From Haematospirillum sp. H1815 (GTDB lineage Bacteria > Pseudomonadota > Alphaproteobacteria > Rhodospirillales > Rhodospirillaceae), in the NCBI RefSeq assembly GCF_012102705.1, contig NZ_JAAVTA010000001.1:310001-374000 (forward strand): 64,000 nucleotides of DNA. The letters are read 5' to 3'. The notes beneath the pieces are model-generated. The model saw only the letters and a program-made list of their open reading frames with translations. It ran no database searches and was not told the origin of the DNA. The translations under genes and the position numbers were made by a program. Position 1 is the first letter of the stretch. Each line of letters opens with the position of its first letter. This document shows positions 27,296-36,542 of the stretch, piece after piece.

Positions 27296-28666
27296 TCAGC
27301 TCATAGATCTTTCGTCAAAGACGGGGCGGGCGCGTTCCATTAATGATTGTACAGTATCGCCGCTCTGGACTTCAGATGCCCCGACAAAAGGGGATACCGA
27401 GACAGGGCGAAACACGTCTTCAACGGCAAATTCTGTGTTACCGATAACACCAGCTATACGTTGCATGACGACATCGGCTTCATCCAACGGCGTATCAGCC
27501 AATATGACCGCGAAATTAACGGGTGTCAGGCGGGCAACCATATCTTCTGCCCTGACAAGAAGGGTAAGCCACTGCCCAATTTGTCGTAGCAAATCATGCT
27601 CGGCTTTTTCACCAAAATCATGCCGCATGGCATCCAAACCAGCAAAAGCAAATGTAACAAGGGAAAAACGGTGGCTGCGATTGCGCAGACTGGATGCTGC
27701 AGCCTCTTTGATTCTTGATTCCAAGGACTGTATCAGGAAGTTACGGCTGTAGACTTCCGGCATGTTGTTATCTGCATCACTGCCTGTCGTCAGAGTTTCT
27801 CCTAGACTGCGCCGTAATGCCCATCGCATTCTTTGCCGACGAATTAAGACATGCAACGAGAAGCGTAAGTCCTGGATAATAGGGACACCATCAATAACCC
27901 GGCTGGCACCCATGGAAAGAGGTGTTTGCGGATCAACAGGATGGGGCGTGCGGTTTATAAAAAGAACAGGCAGATTGAACAGTCTTACGTTTCTTCGCAT
28001 TTGAAGACATAGATCAAGCCAAGGCTGCACCGTGTCTGATGGCGCCATCACCATTGCATCAAGGAAGCGATCTTCAAGGATACGGCTCGCTGTTGCAAGG
28101 TCTTTGGCAACAAGGAGTTCCGCATCTGGAAAGGCCGACAGGATTTTCTCACGCGTATCATCTGCCCCGGTCAAAAGGATGGAGGGCGCAGACACAGAAA
28201 TATCCTCTGGCGCAAACAGCGAGGCATTGACGGCACGTTTGCCAATATGCCCAAGAACATGGATCCGATGCAGCAATTCCGCCCGCATGGTCGAGACACG
28301 TATCATAGGCCGAATATGCGACAGAATGAGCTCAGGGCTTGTTGGCCAATGAACAGCGTCGTCTATACCCGATTTCAGGAGTACATCAACCTGCTCTGCG
28401 ACGGGAGCTGATGTCAGATAGAAAATGGAAAGATGGACAAAAGAAGGGTCAGCGCGCACAGTCCGGACAATCTGCTCCGGATTCCCGCTGCAAAATGCAG
28501 AATCAAGAACCAGAACATCAGGCTGGAACTTCTTCAAAACCCCGATAAGATCGGCCGGGGCCACCACGTGCTGGCAGTCGTAGCTGTCAGCCATGAGATG
28601 TCTCTCAAGGGACGCCGCATCTTGTGGGTCACGGACAGCAACTACTGCTGTGGCCAGATGGATCAT
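27296..28666 (-). CDS. Response-regulator-like protein with degenerate GGDEF domain (PleD-like layout)
   Basis: 456-residue protein with a PleD-like architecture: a receiver-like domain (about 1-125) with Asp55 in VLVLDSAF, a second receiver-like segment (about 160-285) lacking a clear phosphoacceptor, and a GGDEF-type fold (about 305-456). The active-site signature is lost: where diguanylate cyclases read RxGGDEF, this protein reads RLTPVNF (379-385). No RxxD inhibitory site is apparent. It is therefore unlikely to make cyclic di-GMP and may act by protein contact or ligand binding. Its place at the head of a two-gene unit with the DsbA-like gene gives no clue. Confidence 0.75.
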   Translation of the reverse strand: MIHLATAVVAVRDPQDAASLERHLMADSYDCQHVVAPADLIGVLKKFQPDVLVLDSAFCSGNPEQIVRTVRADPSFVHLSIFYLTSAPVAEQVDVLLKSGIDDAVHWPTSPELILSHIRPMIRVSTMRAELLHRIHVLGHIGKRAVNASLFAPEDISVSAPSILLTGADDTREKILSAFPDAELLVAKDLATASRILEDRFLDAMVMAPSDTVQPWLDLCLQMRRNVRLFNLPVLFINRTPHPVDPQTPLSMGASRVIDGVPIIQDLRFSLHVLIRRQRMRWALRRSLGETLTTGSDADNNMPEVYSRNFLIQSLESRIKEAAASSLRNRSHRFSLVTFAFAGLDAMRHDFGEKAEHDLLRQIGQWLTLLVRAEDMVARLTPVNFAVILADTPLDEADVVMQRIAGVIGNTEFAVEDVFRPVSVSPFVGASEVQSGDTVQSLMERARPVFDERSMS

Positions 28667-28775
28667 CTCCCATTGCCCCTGTCACACATCATGCTGCCCA
28701 ATCTGGCTAGCTTTCCCCCTCCACAGTAAGAGCCTTATTTTTATTGAACAAGCAGACAGTGCATCTCGTGTCCGT

Positions 28776-30056
28776 TCAGACCCGCGAGAATACCACCACT
28801 AATTCAACGTGCATGCTGCGATGGAACTGATTAACAGGGGTTATTTTCTCAATGACAAACCCAGCATCAGTCAGCCTGCGTGCATCTCTGGCACATGTGA
28901 AGGGGTTGCAGGATACCATGACAATCTTTTTCGGCCCTTTCTTTGGGGCACATTGCGCTATCTGTAGAACCTGCGCGGCCCCTCCGGCGCGAGGGGGATC
29001 GAGAACAACAGCCTCATAGTGTTCCAGTTCGCTTGGCAGAAGGGGATTGCGGAACAAATCCCTGACAAACGCCTTAACCATACCTGTTGCTGCCAAGCAG
29101 CTCACGGATTGCTGATCCGAGTCGATAGCTGTAACAGGGCGGTGGAGGTTGGCTGCAAGGGGAAGGGCAAATGTTCCCAAGCCACAAAAAAGATCCAATA
29201 TGGGGCCGCCTGGCGCATTTAACTCTTTCAGCACTAGACCAACTAATAATTCTTGCCCCTCACGGCTTGGCTGCAGGAATGCGCCCGGTGGCAAGCAAAC
29301 GGGGTGTTCTCCCATATAGACAATGGGTTCACGTTGCACGGCTATGGGTTCGATAATGGCTCCGATTCTCAGGGACAAACGCGCCCAGTCATGTTTATGG
29401 ACCAAGGCGGCAAGAACTTCCAAGACTTGAAGGTCAGGCCTTCCAACCCAGTCCAGCACAACATCAATGCCGGAATCGCTGTCACAGATAGAAACAGCGC
29501 CTTTGCCAGACGGGAGCAAATCTTTTATGGCTTCACGTAATATAGCCGAGGCATCAGATATTGCCTTGGTCAACAGCATGCAGGCGTGTGTCGTAACAAT
29601 GTGGTGGGTTCTGCGAGCATTATACCCCATCACAAAGTGCGACTTTGATTTCTTCCAAGATAACGTTGTTTTACGCCGTGTTCCGCATGGAACAGATGCA
29701 ACAGGATCTACCACGCTTTTGGTGATGCCGGATTTAGCCAGTGCTTCAGCAACCAGATCCCGTTTCCAGGCTAGCTCGGCAGTTTCCGAGGCGTGCTGCA
29801 AGCAACATCCACCACACGAAGACGCAACAGGGCAGGGAGGTTGAATGCGCTCCGGAGAAGGATCCAAGATACGGTGAACATATCCTCGTTCACCTTCGAC
29901 TCGAGCCAGCACTCTTTCGCCTGGTAAGGCACCGTCAATGAAGATGTTTTTGCCATTATGGTGTGCAACACCGTCTCCATGCCGTCCAAGGTGCTTAACA
30001 AGAAACTCCGGTAAGAACTCCGAGGAAACGGGTGACTGTTTTCTGATTGCAGGCAT
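28776..30056 (-). CDS. Class I SAM-dependent RNA methyltransferase, RlmD/TrmA family
   Basis: 426-residue RNA m5U-type methyltransferase. An N-terminal TRAM-like beta domain (about 15-65) is followed by the Fe-S cluster cysteines Cys75, Cys81, Cys84 and Cys159, spaced as in E. coli RlmD (C-x5-C-x2-C ... C). The SAM-binding site is ILDLFCGLGTFALPLA, motif IV is VVLDPPRAGG, and the catalytic Cys383 lies in MVSCNPFTCARD. The family modifies uridine-5 in 23S rRNA or tRNA; which position is methylated here cannot be decided. It is preceded by a striking inverted repeat. Confidence 0.92.
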   Translation of the reverse strand: MPAIRKQSPVSSEFLPEFLVKHLGRHGDGVAHHNGKNIFIDGALPGERVLARVEGERGYVHRILDPSPERIQPPCPVASSCGGCCLQHASETAELAWKRDLVAEALAKSGITKSVVDPVASVPCGTRRKTTLSWKKSKSHFVMGYNARRTHHIVTTHACMLLTKAISDASAILREAIKDLLPSGKGAVSICDSDSGIDVVLDWVGRPDLQVLEVLAALVHKHDWARLSLRIGAIIEPIAVQREPIVYMGEHPVCLPPGAFLQPSREGQELLVGLVLKELNAPGGPILDLFCGLGTFALPLAANLHRPVTAIDSDQQSVSCLAATGMVKAFVRDLFRNPLLPSELEHYEAVVLDPPRAGGAAQVLQIAQCAPKKGPKKIVMVSCNPFTCARDARRLTDAGFVIEKITPVNQFHRSMHVELVVVFSRV

Positions 30057-30098
30057 TGTAAATGTCTATACAAAAGAGAGAGGGAAAGGTGCACGTCC

Positions 30099-30159
30099 AA
30101 TTGTCGCATAATGAAAATTATGAATAATTTATTAGCATATGAAACATTATGCGACAATT
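30099..30159. repeat. Perfect 15-bp inverted repeat with AT-rich spacer
   Basis: Arms AATTGTCGCATAATG (30099-30113) and its exact reverse complement (30145-30159) flank a 31-base, strongly AT-rich spacer. It lies in the 117-base gap between the unknown lipoprotein and the RNA methyltransferase, both on the minus strand, about 42 bases before the methyltransferase start. No T-run follows the outer arm. It may be a paired operator, a cruciform or an attenuating RNA stem; it matches none of the alphaproteobacterial boxes I know. Confidence 0.7.
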
Positions 30160-30173
30160 AGGCCCACTGCTTC

Positions 30174-30842
30174 TTACGGCTTCTTGGTTGGCGCCATGAA
30201 CTGAATTTGCATGGATGGTGCTGGTTGATTGGGTCCGTTTACACTCCAGTCATATACGCTCCAGTCACGAAAGCTCCCATCATCAAAGCCATGCGATATT
30301 TGCTGCGCATTATGTTTAATGACGGCAGAATTTGTAATAACACGAATTTTCCCGCTTGGCCTTAAGCCTAAAGCTTCCAGCTGTTCTTTTGCCCCTGGCT
30401 TTGCTGTTGGAGCCGATGCGACATACAAAATACCACTGGTACGAACTTCAAGGCGAACAATGTCTGCACCTCTCCTTGGGAAGCTGACTTGGGATGTGCC
30501 GCTCAGGCGTCCTGTCTTTTCATAAGCGACCCTGAACCGCCCCAGTCCTACAGAAGTTATTTCCGAGAACCCGGTATCACGGCCCAGATCTTCTTTAATG
30601 GCAAGCTCTTTGGCCGCTATATCTTCTGGTTTCAACTTTGCCTCTTTCATCTCCTTGAATAGAGGCGCCCATATGAGAAGACCACGATAGATTATTCCGT
30701 AATCACCATTCTTCCCGACACGAATTTCCATAAGGAAGTCATCTGGGACATAACAGCTTGACACAAGAGGAAAAGCAAGAAAGGCCGCCCACACAGGCGG
30801 ACGGACAAAACGCAACATTGCACTGAAGAAAGATCTAGTCAT
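30174..30842 (-). CDS. Putative lipoprotein of unknown function
   Basis: I do not recognise this 222-residue protein. It has a probable lipoprotein signal: basic N-terminus, hydrophobic core, lipobox VSSC with Cys30. The mature part is rich in beta-type segments (IRVGKNGDYGIIYRG, RFRVAYEKTGRLSG, GADIVRLEVRTSGILYV) with one charged helix (residues about 64-95), and ends with a doubled tryptophan motif RDWSVYDWSVN. It starts ten bases after the mazG stop, so they probably share a transcript. The layout resembles small envelope lipoproteins, but no family can be named with confidence. Confidence 0.7.
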   Translation of the reverse strand: MTRSFFSAMLRFVRPPVWAAFLAFPLVSSCYVPDDFLMEIRVGKNGDYGIIYRGLLIWAPLFKEMKEAKLKPEDIAAKELAIKEDLGRDTGFSEITSVGLGRFRVAYEKTGRLSGTSQVSFPRRGADIVRLEVRTSGILYVASAPTAKPGAKEQLEALGLRPSGKIRVITNSAVIKHNAQQISHGFDDGSFRDWSVYDWSVNGPNQPAPSMQIQFMAPTKKP

Positions 30843-30852
30843 TGCAAGGTGT

Positions 30853-31692
30853 CTACTTTTCCTGACTTTTTACCTGCGCCCAGAATGATTCCATCACCTC
30901 AAGCTCTGAATTCTCCGGCGTCTTCCCTGCACCACGAAGCAAAGACTCCATCTGGCGGAATCGCCTGTCAAATTTTGCATTAGCCTGACGCAAGGCTGTT
31001 TCTGGATCAATATCGACCTTACGGGCCAAATTAATAACAGAAAAGAGTAAATCGCCTATTTCATCAGACAAACGACGATGAATCATGGGAGATGCATCAA
31101 GCTCATCCCTCACCTCTCCAATTTCTTCTATAACCTTATCAAGCACATCATTAATATCAGCCCAGTCAAAACCCACCCGCGCAGCCCTGCCCTGCAATTT
31201 GAGAGCTCTGGTAACAGCAGGAAGCGCCCGAGAAATACCGTCTAGTGCACTGTCTTCCACCTTATCAGCTTGCACGCGCTTGCGCTCTTTTGCTTTTATA
31301 TCTTCCCATACGCCCATCTGCTCAGCTGCTGAAGAAACCCGACTATCCGACGAGAAAACATGAGGATGGCGTCGCAGCATCTTATTAGCACACCCTGCGG
31401 CAATATCATCGAAACAGAAAGCCTTATTTTCTGTGGCAATTTGGCTGTAAAACACAACCTGAAGAAGAAGGTCTCCAAGCTCATCCCGCAGAGATGCGGT
31501 ATCTTTACGCTCTACCGCATCAACAACTTCATAGGCCTCTTCCAGAGTATAGCGAGTCAGAGACTCCCAGCTCTGCTCTAGGTCCCATGGACACCCCTGC
31601 TCCGGATCTCTCAGGCGTTGCATGATTGCAAGAAGCCTGTCAATCGGTGCAAGATCATCCTTTACAGGGCCTTGGGAAGCAGTTTCTGACAT
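30853..31692 (-). CDS. mazG: Nucleoside triphosphate pyrophosphohydrolase MazG
   Basis: Hydrolyses (d)NTPs to NMPs and pyrophosphate, a house-cleaning activity also linked to ppGpp control. The 279-residue protein contains two MazG domains. The first has RLRDPEQGCPWDLEQSW, EEAYEVVDAV and DELGDLLLQVVFYSQIA; the second has EEIGEVRDEL and DEIGDLLFSVINLARK. The EExxE and ExxD metal-binding motifs are intact in both. I place the start at ATG 31692 because TTGGAG lies 7-8 bases upstream; an ATG 51 bases earlier lacks this. It is divergent from the DUF4170 gene. Confidence 0.95.
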   Translation of the reverse strand: MSETASQGPVKDDLAPIDRLLAIMQRLRDPEQGCPWDLEQSWESLTRYTLEEAYEVVDAVERKDTASLRDELGDLLLQVVFYSQIATENKAFCFDDIAAGCANKMLRRHPHVFSSDSRVSSAAEQMGVWEDIKAKERKRVQADKVEDSALDGISRALPAVTRALKLQGRAARVGFDWADINDVLDKVIEEIGEVRDELDASPMIHRRLSDEIGDLLFSVINLARKVDIDPETALRQANAKFDRRFRQMESLLRGAGKTPENSELEVMESFWAQVKSQEK

Positions 31693-31833
31693 TAAAGACT
31701 CCAAATACGGCAAGGCCAAGTGTGTGATATCAGAAACAAACATCCCATGCCACCTGTCGAAGAGTTCACTTCCTTATAACAGAAGCGTATAACAAGGCAC
31801 GGGATCTGCACTTTTAGCAAAAGACGGAAAGCT

Positions 31834-32229
31834 ATGTCCGAAAAAAGATTTTATGTCATCGGGGGAGAATATTCCGATAGCGCATTCTCAACAATCGCTG
31901 CAGGCAAGAGCTTGGAAAAATATGGGCCATACACCGAGGTTGATGCTCATGCTTTCTGGCGCGACATAACGGGGCGTACGGTTGACAATGCGATGGTGCG
32001 CTATGTGGTGGAGGAAAATCACTCACAGCTAGATGATAAGAGCTACTATGTTGTTGGGGGGGAATATGCTGATACAACGTTTGCAACGATAGCGTCAGGG
32101 CATTCCCTCGAAGTATACGGTCCTTTTACACAGCAGCAAGCACAAGACTTTTGGCGAACAATTACAAGCCAGACCATCGACAGCTGCTTGCACAGGTACG
32201 ATATTTCTCACGAGGACCCTCGCCGTTAG
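31834..32229 (+). CDS. Tandem DUF4170 protein
   Basis: 131-residue protein made of two copies of a small alphaproteobacterial domain I recognise as DUF4170. Copy 1 spans residues 6-59 and copy 2 residues 71-124, in register with an exact 65-residue offset: YVIGGEYSDSAFSTIAAG pairs with YVVGGEYADTTFATIASG, LEKYGPYT with LEVYGPFT, and FWRDITGRTVDN with FWRTITSQTIDS. The family, as I recall it, is normally a single copy of about 75-85 residues, so this looks like an internal duplication. Function is unknown. It is a single-gene unit with its own terminator. Confidence 0.85.
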   Translation: MSEKRFYVIGGEYSDSAFSTIAAGKSLEKYGPYTEVDAHAFWRDITGRTVDNAMVRYVVEENHSQLDDKSYYVVGGEYADTTFATIASGHSLEVYGPFTQQQAQDFWRTITSQTIDSCLHRYDISHEDPRR

Positions 32230-32252
32230 ATCTGCATGGAGTTATTTCTTTC

Positions 32253-32294
32253 AAAAAAATCCAGCGCTCTTTTTATAAGGCGCTGGATTTTTTT
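32253..32294. terminator. Bidirectional intrinsic terminator
   Basis: Stem CCAGCGC (32261-32267) with GCGCTGG (32280-32286), extended by an A-run on the left (32253-32259) and a T-run on the right (32288-32294). It can end the DUF4170 transcript on the plus strand and the tRNA-Lys transcript on the minus strand. Confidence 0.8.
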
Positions 32295-32369
32295 GGTGTG
32301 CCCGGAAGGATTCGAACCTTCGGCCATTCGATTAAAAGTCGAATGCTCTACCGACTGAGCTACGGGCAC
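32294..32369 (-). tRNA. tRNA-Lys (anticodon UUU)
   Basis: Minus-strand tRNA of 76 bases including the encoded CCA (32296-32294). The acceptor stem is GTGCCCG (32369-32363) with CGGGCAC (32304-32298), D-arm GTAGCTCAGTCGGTAGAGC, anticodon loop CTTTTAA giving UUU, and T-arm loop TTCGAAT. It ends directly at the bidirectional terminator. Confidence 0.96.
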
Positions 32370-32484
32370 CTAAGGTATTGTTTTTTCACCGCCACAAGTG
32401 ACGAGGCCCGCAACATATTCGTATGCCTCTGTGTGGTCAACACCTAAAATGAAGAAATTGGGTATTTTTTGCAGAAAATCGATT

Positions 32485-33045
32485 TTAATCAACGTCAGCA
32501 GCCAGTTTCATCGTCACAATGCGGTCAGGGTAGGCAACCTTTCCGTTTAAGGCTTGGTCTCCCTTCTTGATTTGGTCAACATACTCCATGCCCTCAACAA
32601 CCCGCCCCCAGATCGTGTACTTCCTGTCCAAGAATGAAGACGTATCGAAACAAATGAAGAACTGGCTGTCAGCTGAATTCGGGCTTGCTGCACGAGCCAT
32701 GGAGACGGTTCCTCTTATATGAGGCTCCTTGGAAAATTCAGCCTTTATGTTCTGCCCGGAACCGCCTGTTCCCGTTCCTGTAGGGTCGCCACCTTGAGCC
32801 ATGAAACCGTCAATAACCCGGTGAAAAGGTGTGCCATCATAATAACCCTGCCGCACCAACTCCTTGATTCTTGCAACATGATTCGGGGCCAGATCAGGGC
32901 GCATCTTGATGACAACCCGCCCGTAGTCTAGATCCATATACAGGGTATTTTCCGGATCCATGGCCGTTTCGCGGGCTTCTACCGTATTGACAGTCATAAG
33001 AAACATTACTCCAGCAAGAAAAAGTACAAATGAGCGGATCAGCAC
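32485..33045 (-). CDS. Periplasmic cyclophilin-type peptidyl-prolyl isomerase
   Basis: Catalyses cis-trans isomerization of proline bonds. The cyclophilin domain shows GYYDGTPFHRVIDGFMAQGGD, the substrate-binding TVSMARA..NSADSQFFI stretch, and FLDRKYTIWGRVVEGM. I set the start at a GTG (33045) because GGAGG lies six bases upstream; it gives a 186-residue protein with a classic signal peptide (LIRSFVLFLAGVMFLM, cleavage probably after VEA), so the enzyme acts in the periplasm. An ATG at 33075 would overlap coaD and has no clear ribosome site. Third gene of the gyrA-coaD unit. Confidence 0.92.
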   Translation of the reverse strand: MLIRSFVLFLAGVMFLMTVNTVEARETAMDPENTLYMDLDYGRVVIKMRPDLAPNHVARIKELVRQGYYDGTPFHRVIDGFMAQGGDPTGTGTGGSGQNIKAEFSKEPHIRGTVSMARAASPNSADSQFFICFDTSSFLDRKYTIWGRVVEGMEYVDQIKKGDQALNGKVAYPDRIVTMKLAADVD

Positions 33046-33068
33046 AGGGTTCCTCCAAGTCAGCGGGG

Positions 33069-33584
33069 TTACCATGGACGCTCACCCTCGGCAAAACGTT
33101 CTTTCAGGGCTTTGCGTACAACAGGGGGTACAAAACTGTCGATCTTGCCTTCCAAGAAGCTGATCTCTTTCACAAACCGGGAAGAGATAAACTGACTTCC
33201 CTCTGAAGCCATCAAAAAGATGGTCTCGACGCGTGAATCCAAGCGAGCATTCATGCCCGCCATCTGGAACTCATATTCGAAATCCGAAACAGCCCGGAGT
33301 CCACGAACAATAACGGATGCCCCCTGCTGTAAAGCAAAGTTCATGAGAAGACCATTAAAAGGCCTGATCTCTATGATAGTCCCCTCAAGCTTCAGGGCGT
33401 CCACAGCTTCCCTAGTCAGCTCGACACGCTGTTCCAGCGTAAAAAGGGGCCCTTTTCCAACATTCTGGGCCACGCCCACAATCAATCGGTCCAGAACCTT
33501 GGCAGCTCGGCTGATAATGTCCAAGTGCCCATTGGTGACAGGATCGAATGTTCCGGGATAAACGCCGGTTCTGCACTTTTCCAT
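33069..33584 (-). CDS. coaD: Phosphopantetheine adenylyltransferase
   Basis: Adenylates 4'-phosphopantetheine to dephospho-CoA, the penultimate step of coenzyme A synthesis. The 171-residue protein has the nucleotidyltransferase motif TNGH at residues 17-20 (PGTFDPVTNGHLDII), RPFNGLLMNFA, VRGLRAVSDFEYEFQMAG with the conserved Arg, and the ISSRFVKEI motif that completes the ATP site. It starts six bases after the gyrA stop and is evidently co-transcribed with it, a common alphaproteobacterial order. Confidence 0.97.
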   Translation of the reverse strand: MEKCRTGVYPGTFDPVTNGHLDIISRAAKVLDRLIVGVAQNVGKGPLFTLEQRVELTREAVDALKLEGTIIEIRPFNGLLMNFALQQGASVIVRGLRAVSDFEYEFQMAGMNARLDSRVETIFLMASEGSQFISSRFVKEISFLEGKIDSFVPPVVRKALKERFAEGERPW

Positions 33585-33590
33585 CAGGGT

Positions 33591-36344
33591 TCATGCCTCA
33601 TCTGGAAGAGACGCTATGCCATCCATTTCCTGATCTTGTGCGCCATCACCGTTTCCTTCCCCGACATCCGGCAGCCGCGCAACAGAAACCACTTTTTCTT
33701 CTGCAGCTGTACGGAAGAGCGTAACACCTTGCGTTTTACGCCCGGCGATTCGCACATCGTGGACAGGCATGCGGATCAGCTGTCCTCCATCGGAGATAAG
33801 CATGATCTGATCATCAGTGCCAATTGGAAACGAAGCAACGACAGCCCCGTTACGCTCTTTCATCTCAATATTGGCAAACCCCTGCCCGCCTCGCCCGGTT
33901 ACGCGATATTCATATGCAGACGTTCTCTTTCCAAACCCATTCTCGGTAATGGTCAATATGAACTCTTCGGCATCCTGCAACCTCTGGAAATTGTCCGGAG
34001 TCATGGCCGTGTCATCACCCTCGGATACGACACACTCTTCCTCGTCACCTTCCCCGGATGACCGTCGGATCTGAGCGGCCAGCCTCAAATATGCATCACG
34101 CTCGGCTGTTTCAAAGTCAACATGCTGCAAAACTGTCATCGACATGACTTCGTCTTGTGTGGAAAGGCGTATACCACGCACCCCTGTCGAGGTCCGGCCA
34201 CTGAACACGCGAACATCGCCGACATGGAAGCGAATGCATTTGCCAAGGCGGGTGGACAGAAGAATATCCTGCTGTTCTGTACACGGGACAACTGAAACTA
34301 GGCGTTCCCCACCCTCTTCCAGCTTCATGGCTATCTTGCCGTTGGACTTGACATTGGTGAAGTCAGACAAGCTGTTACGGCGTACGTTCCCGGTTGATGT
34401 CGCAAATATAACGGTCAGATCAGACCATTGGTTCTCATCTTCGGGAAGAGGCATAACCGTAGCAATACGCTCCCCTTCCTGTATGGGCAACAAATTGACC
34501 AACGCCTTGCCCTTGCTTTGTGGACTACCCTCAGGAAGGCGATAAACTTTCATCTTGTACGCCATGCCCGAGGTCGAGAAGAACAGGACCGGCGTATGGG
34601 TATTGGCCACAAACAGATTGGTCACAAAATCTTCTTCTTTGGTTGCCATCCCGGAACGCCCTTTCCCACCACGACGCTGTGCACGGTAGGTCGAAAGCGG
34701 TACACGCTTGATATAGCCTGTATTGGTAATGGTGACGACCATGTCCTCTTTCTGGATCAGGTCTTCGATATCATGTTCAAACTCAGATTCTTCGATAACT
34801 GTTCGGCGAGGCGTAGCGTAAGCCGCACGAATATCCACCAGTTCTTCCCGGATAATGGCGTACAGCCTCTCGCGGCTACCCAGAATGGACAAATACTCTT
34901 CAATCTGGCCGCCTATTTCCCGTAGCTCTCCATGGATCTTGTCACGCTCCAACCCCGTCAGGCGATGCAGTCTAAGGTCCAGAATGGATTTGGCCTGAAC
35001 CTCGGAAAGCCGATACCGGCCATTCACAACAACATGCTCAGGATCAGCGATCAATTCAATAAGGGGAGCAACATCCGCGGCATCCCAGTCGCGTGACATC
35101 AGCTCCTGTTTCGCAACATGCGGGTCAGAGGCCGCCCGAATCAGCTTGATCACAGGATCAAGGTTGGCAACAGCTATTCCAAGCCCAACCAACACATGCG
35201 CCCTGTCCCGCGCCTTTCCAAGCTCGAACATTGTGCGACGACGCACAACTTCTTCCCGGAACCGGACGAAGGCAGTCAGAATATCACGGATACCCATCAG
35301 TTCAGGACGACCACCGTTGATAGCCAACATGTTGGCACCAAACGATGTCTGAAGGGGTGTAAACCGATAAAGCTGGTTCAGGACAATTTCGGCAACAGCA
35401 TCGCGCTTGACTTCGATGACAACACGAACCCCTTGGTGGTCGGACTCATCACGCAGGTCCGATATGCCCTCGATCTTCTTGTCACGGACCAGTTCGGCCA
35501 TTTTCTCGATCATCGAAGCCTTGTTGACCTGATAGGGGATCTCGGTCACAACGATGGCTTCACGACCATTTCGTATTTCTTCTATCGCACATTTCGCCCG
35601 CATGACGATCGAGCCCCGCCCGGTCATATAGGCGGAGCGGATGCCTGAACGACCAAGAATACTTCCGCCAGTCGGAAAATCCGGGCCAGGCACGATGTCC
35701 AAGATAGCATCGTCCGGGAGGTTGGGCGTATCGATCAGAGCAATGCAGGCATCCAAGATTTCCCCAAGATTATGAGGGGGAATATTGGTTGCCATACCAA
35801 CAGCGATGCCCCCGGCTCCGTTGACTAACAGATTGGGGAATCGGGCAGGAAGAACGGAAGGCTCCGATGTGCTTTCGTCGTAGTTGGGATGAAAATCGAC
35901 CGTTTCCTTGTCAATATCATCCAGCAGGGAGTGCGCGGAACGGGCCATGCGCGCCTCGGTATAGCGCATGGCCGCCGGGGGATCCCCGTCCATCGATCCA
36001 AAGTTTCCCTGACCATCGACCAAGGGAAGGCGCATGGAAAAGTCTTGGGCCATGCGCACCATGGCATCATAGATGGCGCTATCACCGTGCGGGTGATATT
36101 TACCCATGACATCCCCGACGATGCGGGCTGACTTCTTGTAAGGGCGATTGTAATCGTATCCGCCTTCTTTCATGGCGAAGAGAATGCGGCGGTGCACCGG
36201 CTTCAAGCCGTCCCGAACATCTGGCAGGGCACGGGATACAATCACGCTCATTGCATAATCGAGGTACGAGCGTTTCATCTCGTCTTCGATAGTTACAGGC
36301 GCAATGTCACGATCAAACGGTGTCGGGATGGCGTTTTCGGTCAA
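33591..36344 (-). CDS. gyrA: DNA gyrase subunit A
   Basis: Breakage-reunion subunit of gyrase, which introduces negative supercoils. The 917-residue protein has the catalytic Tyr128 ([10 protein letters not shown]), the N-terminal winged-helix and tower regions, and a C-terminal beta-pinwheel with the GyrA box QRRGGKG that distinguishes it from ParC. In the quinolone-determining region the residues equivalent to E. coli Ser83 and Asp87 are Ser89 and Asp93, the sensitive state. An acidic C-terminal tail ([14 protein letters not shown]) follows the pinwheel. It leads the gyrA-coaD-cyclophilin unit; 198 bases separate it from ssb. Confidence 0.98.
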   Translation of the reverse strand: MTENAIPTPFDRDIAPVTIEDEMKRSYLDYAMSVIVSRALPDVRDGLKPVHRRILFAMKEGGYDYNRPYKKSARIVGDVMGKYHPHGDSAIYDAMVRMAQDFSMRLPLVDGQGNFGSMDGDPPAAMRYTEARMARSAHSLLDDIDKETVDFHPNYDESTSEPSVLPARFPNLLVNGAGGIAVGMATNIPPHNLGEILDACIALIDTPNLPDDAILDIVPGPDFPTGGSILGRSGIRSAYMTGRGSIVMRAKCAIEEIRNGREAIVVTEIPYQVNKASMIEKMAELVRDKKIEGISDLRDESDHQGVRVVIEVKRDAVAEIVLNQLYRFTPLQTSFGANMLAINGGRPELMGIRDILTAFVRFREEVVRRRTMFELGKARDRAHVLVGLGIAVANLDPVIKLIRAASDPHVAKQELMSRDWDAADVAPLIELIADPEHVVVNGRYRLSEVQAKSILDLRLHRLTGLERDKIHGELREIGGQIEEYLSILGSRERLYAIIREELVDIRAAYATPRRTVIEESEFEHDIEDLIQKEDMVVTITNTGYIKRVPLSTYRAQRRGGKGRSGMATKEEDFVTNLFVANTHTPVLFFSTSGMAYKMKVYRLPEGSPQSKGKALVNLLPIQEGERIATVMPLPEDENQWSDLTVIFATSTGNVRRNSLSDFTNVKSNGKIAMKLEEGGERLVSVVPCTEQQDILLSTRLGKCIRFHVGDVRVFSGRTSTGVRGIRLSTQDEVMSMTVLQHVDFETAERDAYLRLAAQIRRSSGEGDEEECVVSEGDDTAMTPDNFQRLQDAEEFILTITENGFGKRTSAYEYRVTGRGGQGFANIEMKERNGAVVASFPIGTDDQIMLISDGGQLIRMPVHDVRIAGRKTQGVTLFRTAAEEKVVSVARLPDVGEGNGDGAQDQEMDGIASLPDEA

Positions 36345-36491
36345 GGCACAAACTCGATAGACAGCGAACGGGTAAAGATTCCGGGCCTACAGTGGCCAAA
36401 ATTTACCGTTCCGCAGATTGGGACAATGAACTGAAACTACAGGAAGGGAACTGTAGCACAGGGTGCTCCCGACCGACAACCGGGGCCCACA

Positions 36492-36536
36492 CAAAAGGCA
36501 CCGGCGGATATCATCAACCAGCCAGGAAGGGGTGCC
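36492..36536 (-). terminator. Possible weak terminator after ssb
   Basis: On the minus strand GGCACC (36536-36531) can pair with GGTGCC (36502-36497) across a 28-base loop, followed by TTTTG. The stem is short and the loop long, so this is only a candidate for ending the ssb transcript before gyrA. Confidence 0.3.
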
Positions 36537-36542
36537 AAAGTA

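Noticed and set aside
32151-32447. Plus-strand open frame with PGRIRTFGHSIKSRMLYRLS
   Set aside because: Antisense translation of tRNA-Lys, overlapping the terminator and the end of the DUF4170 gene.
36437-36456. CTACAG/CTGTAG hairpin between ssb and gyrA
   Set aside because: Only six pairs with an 8-base loop and no T-run; too weak to call a terminator or regulator.
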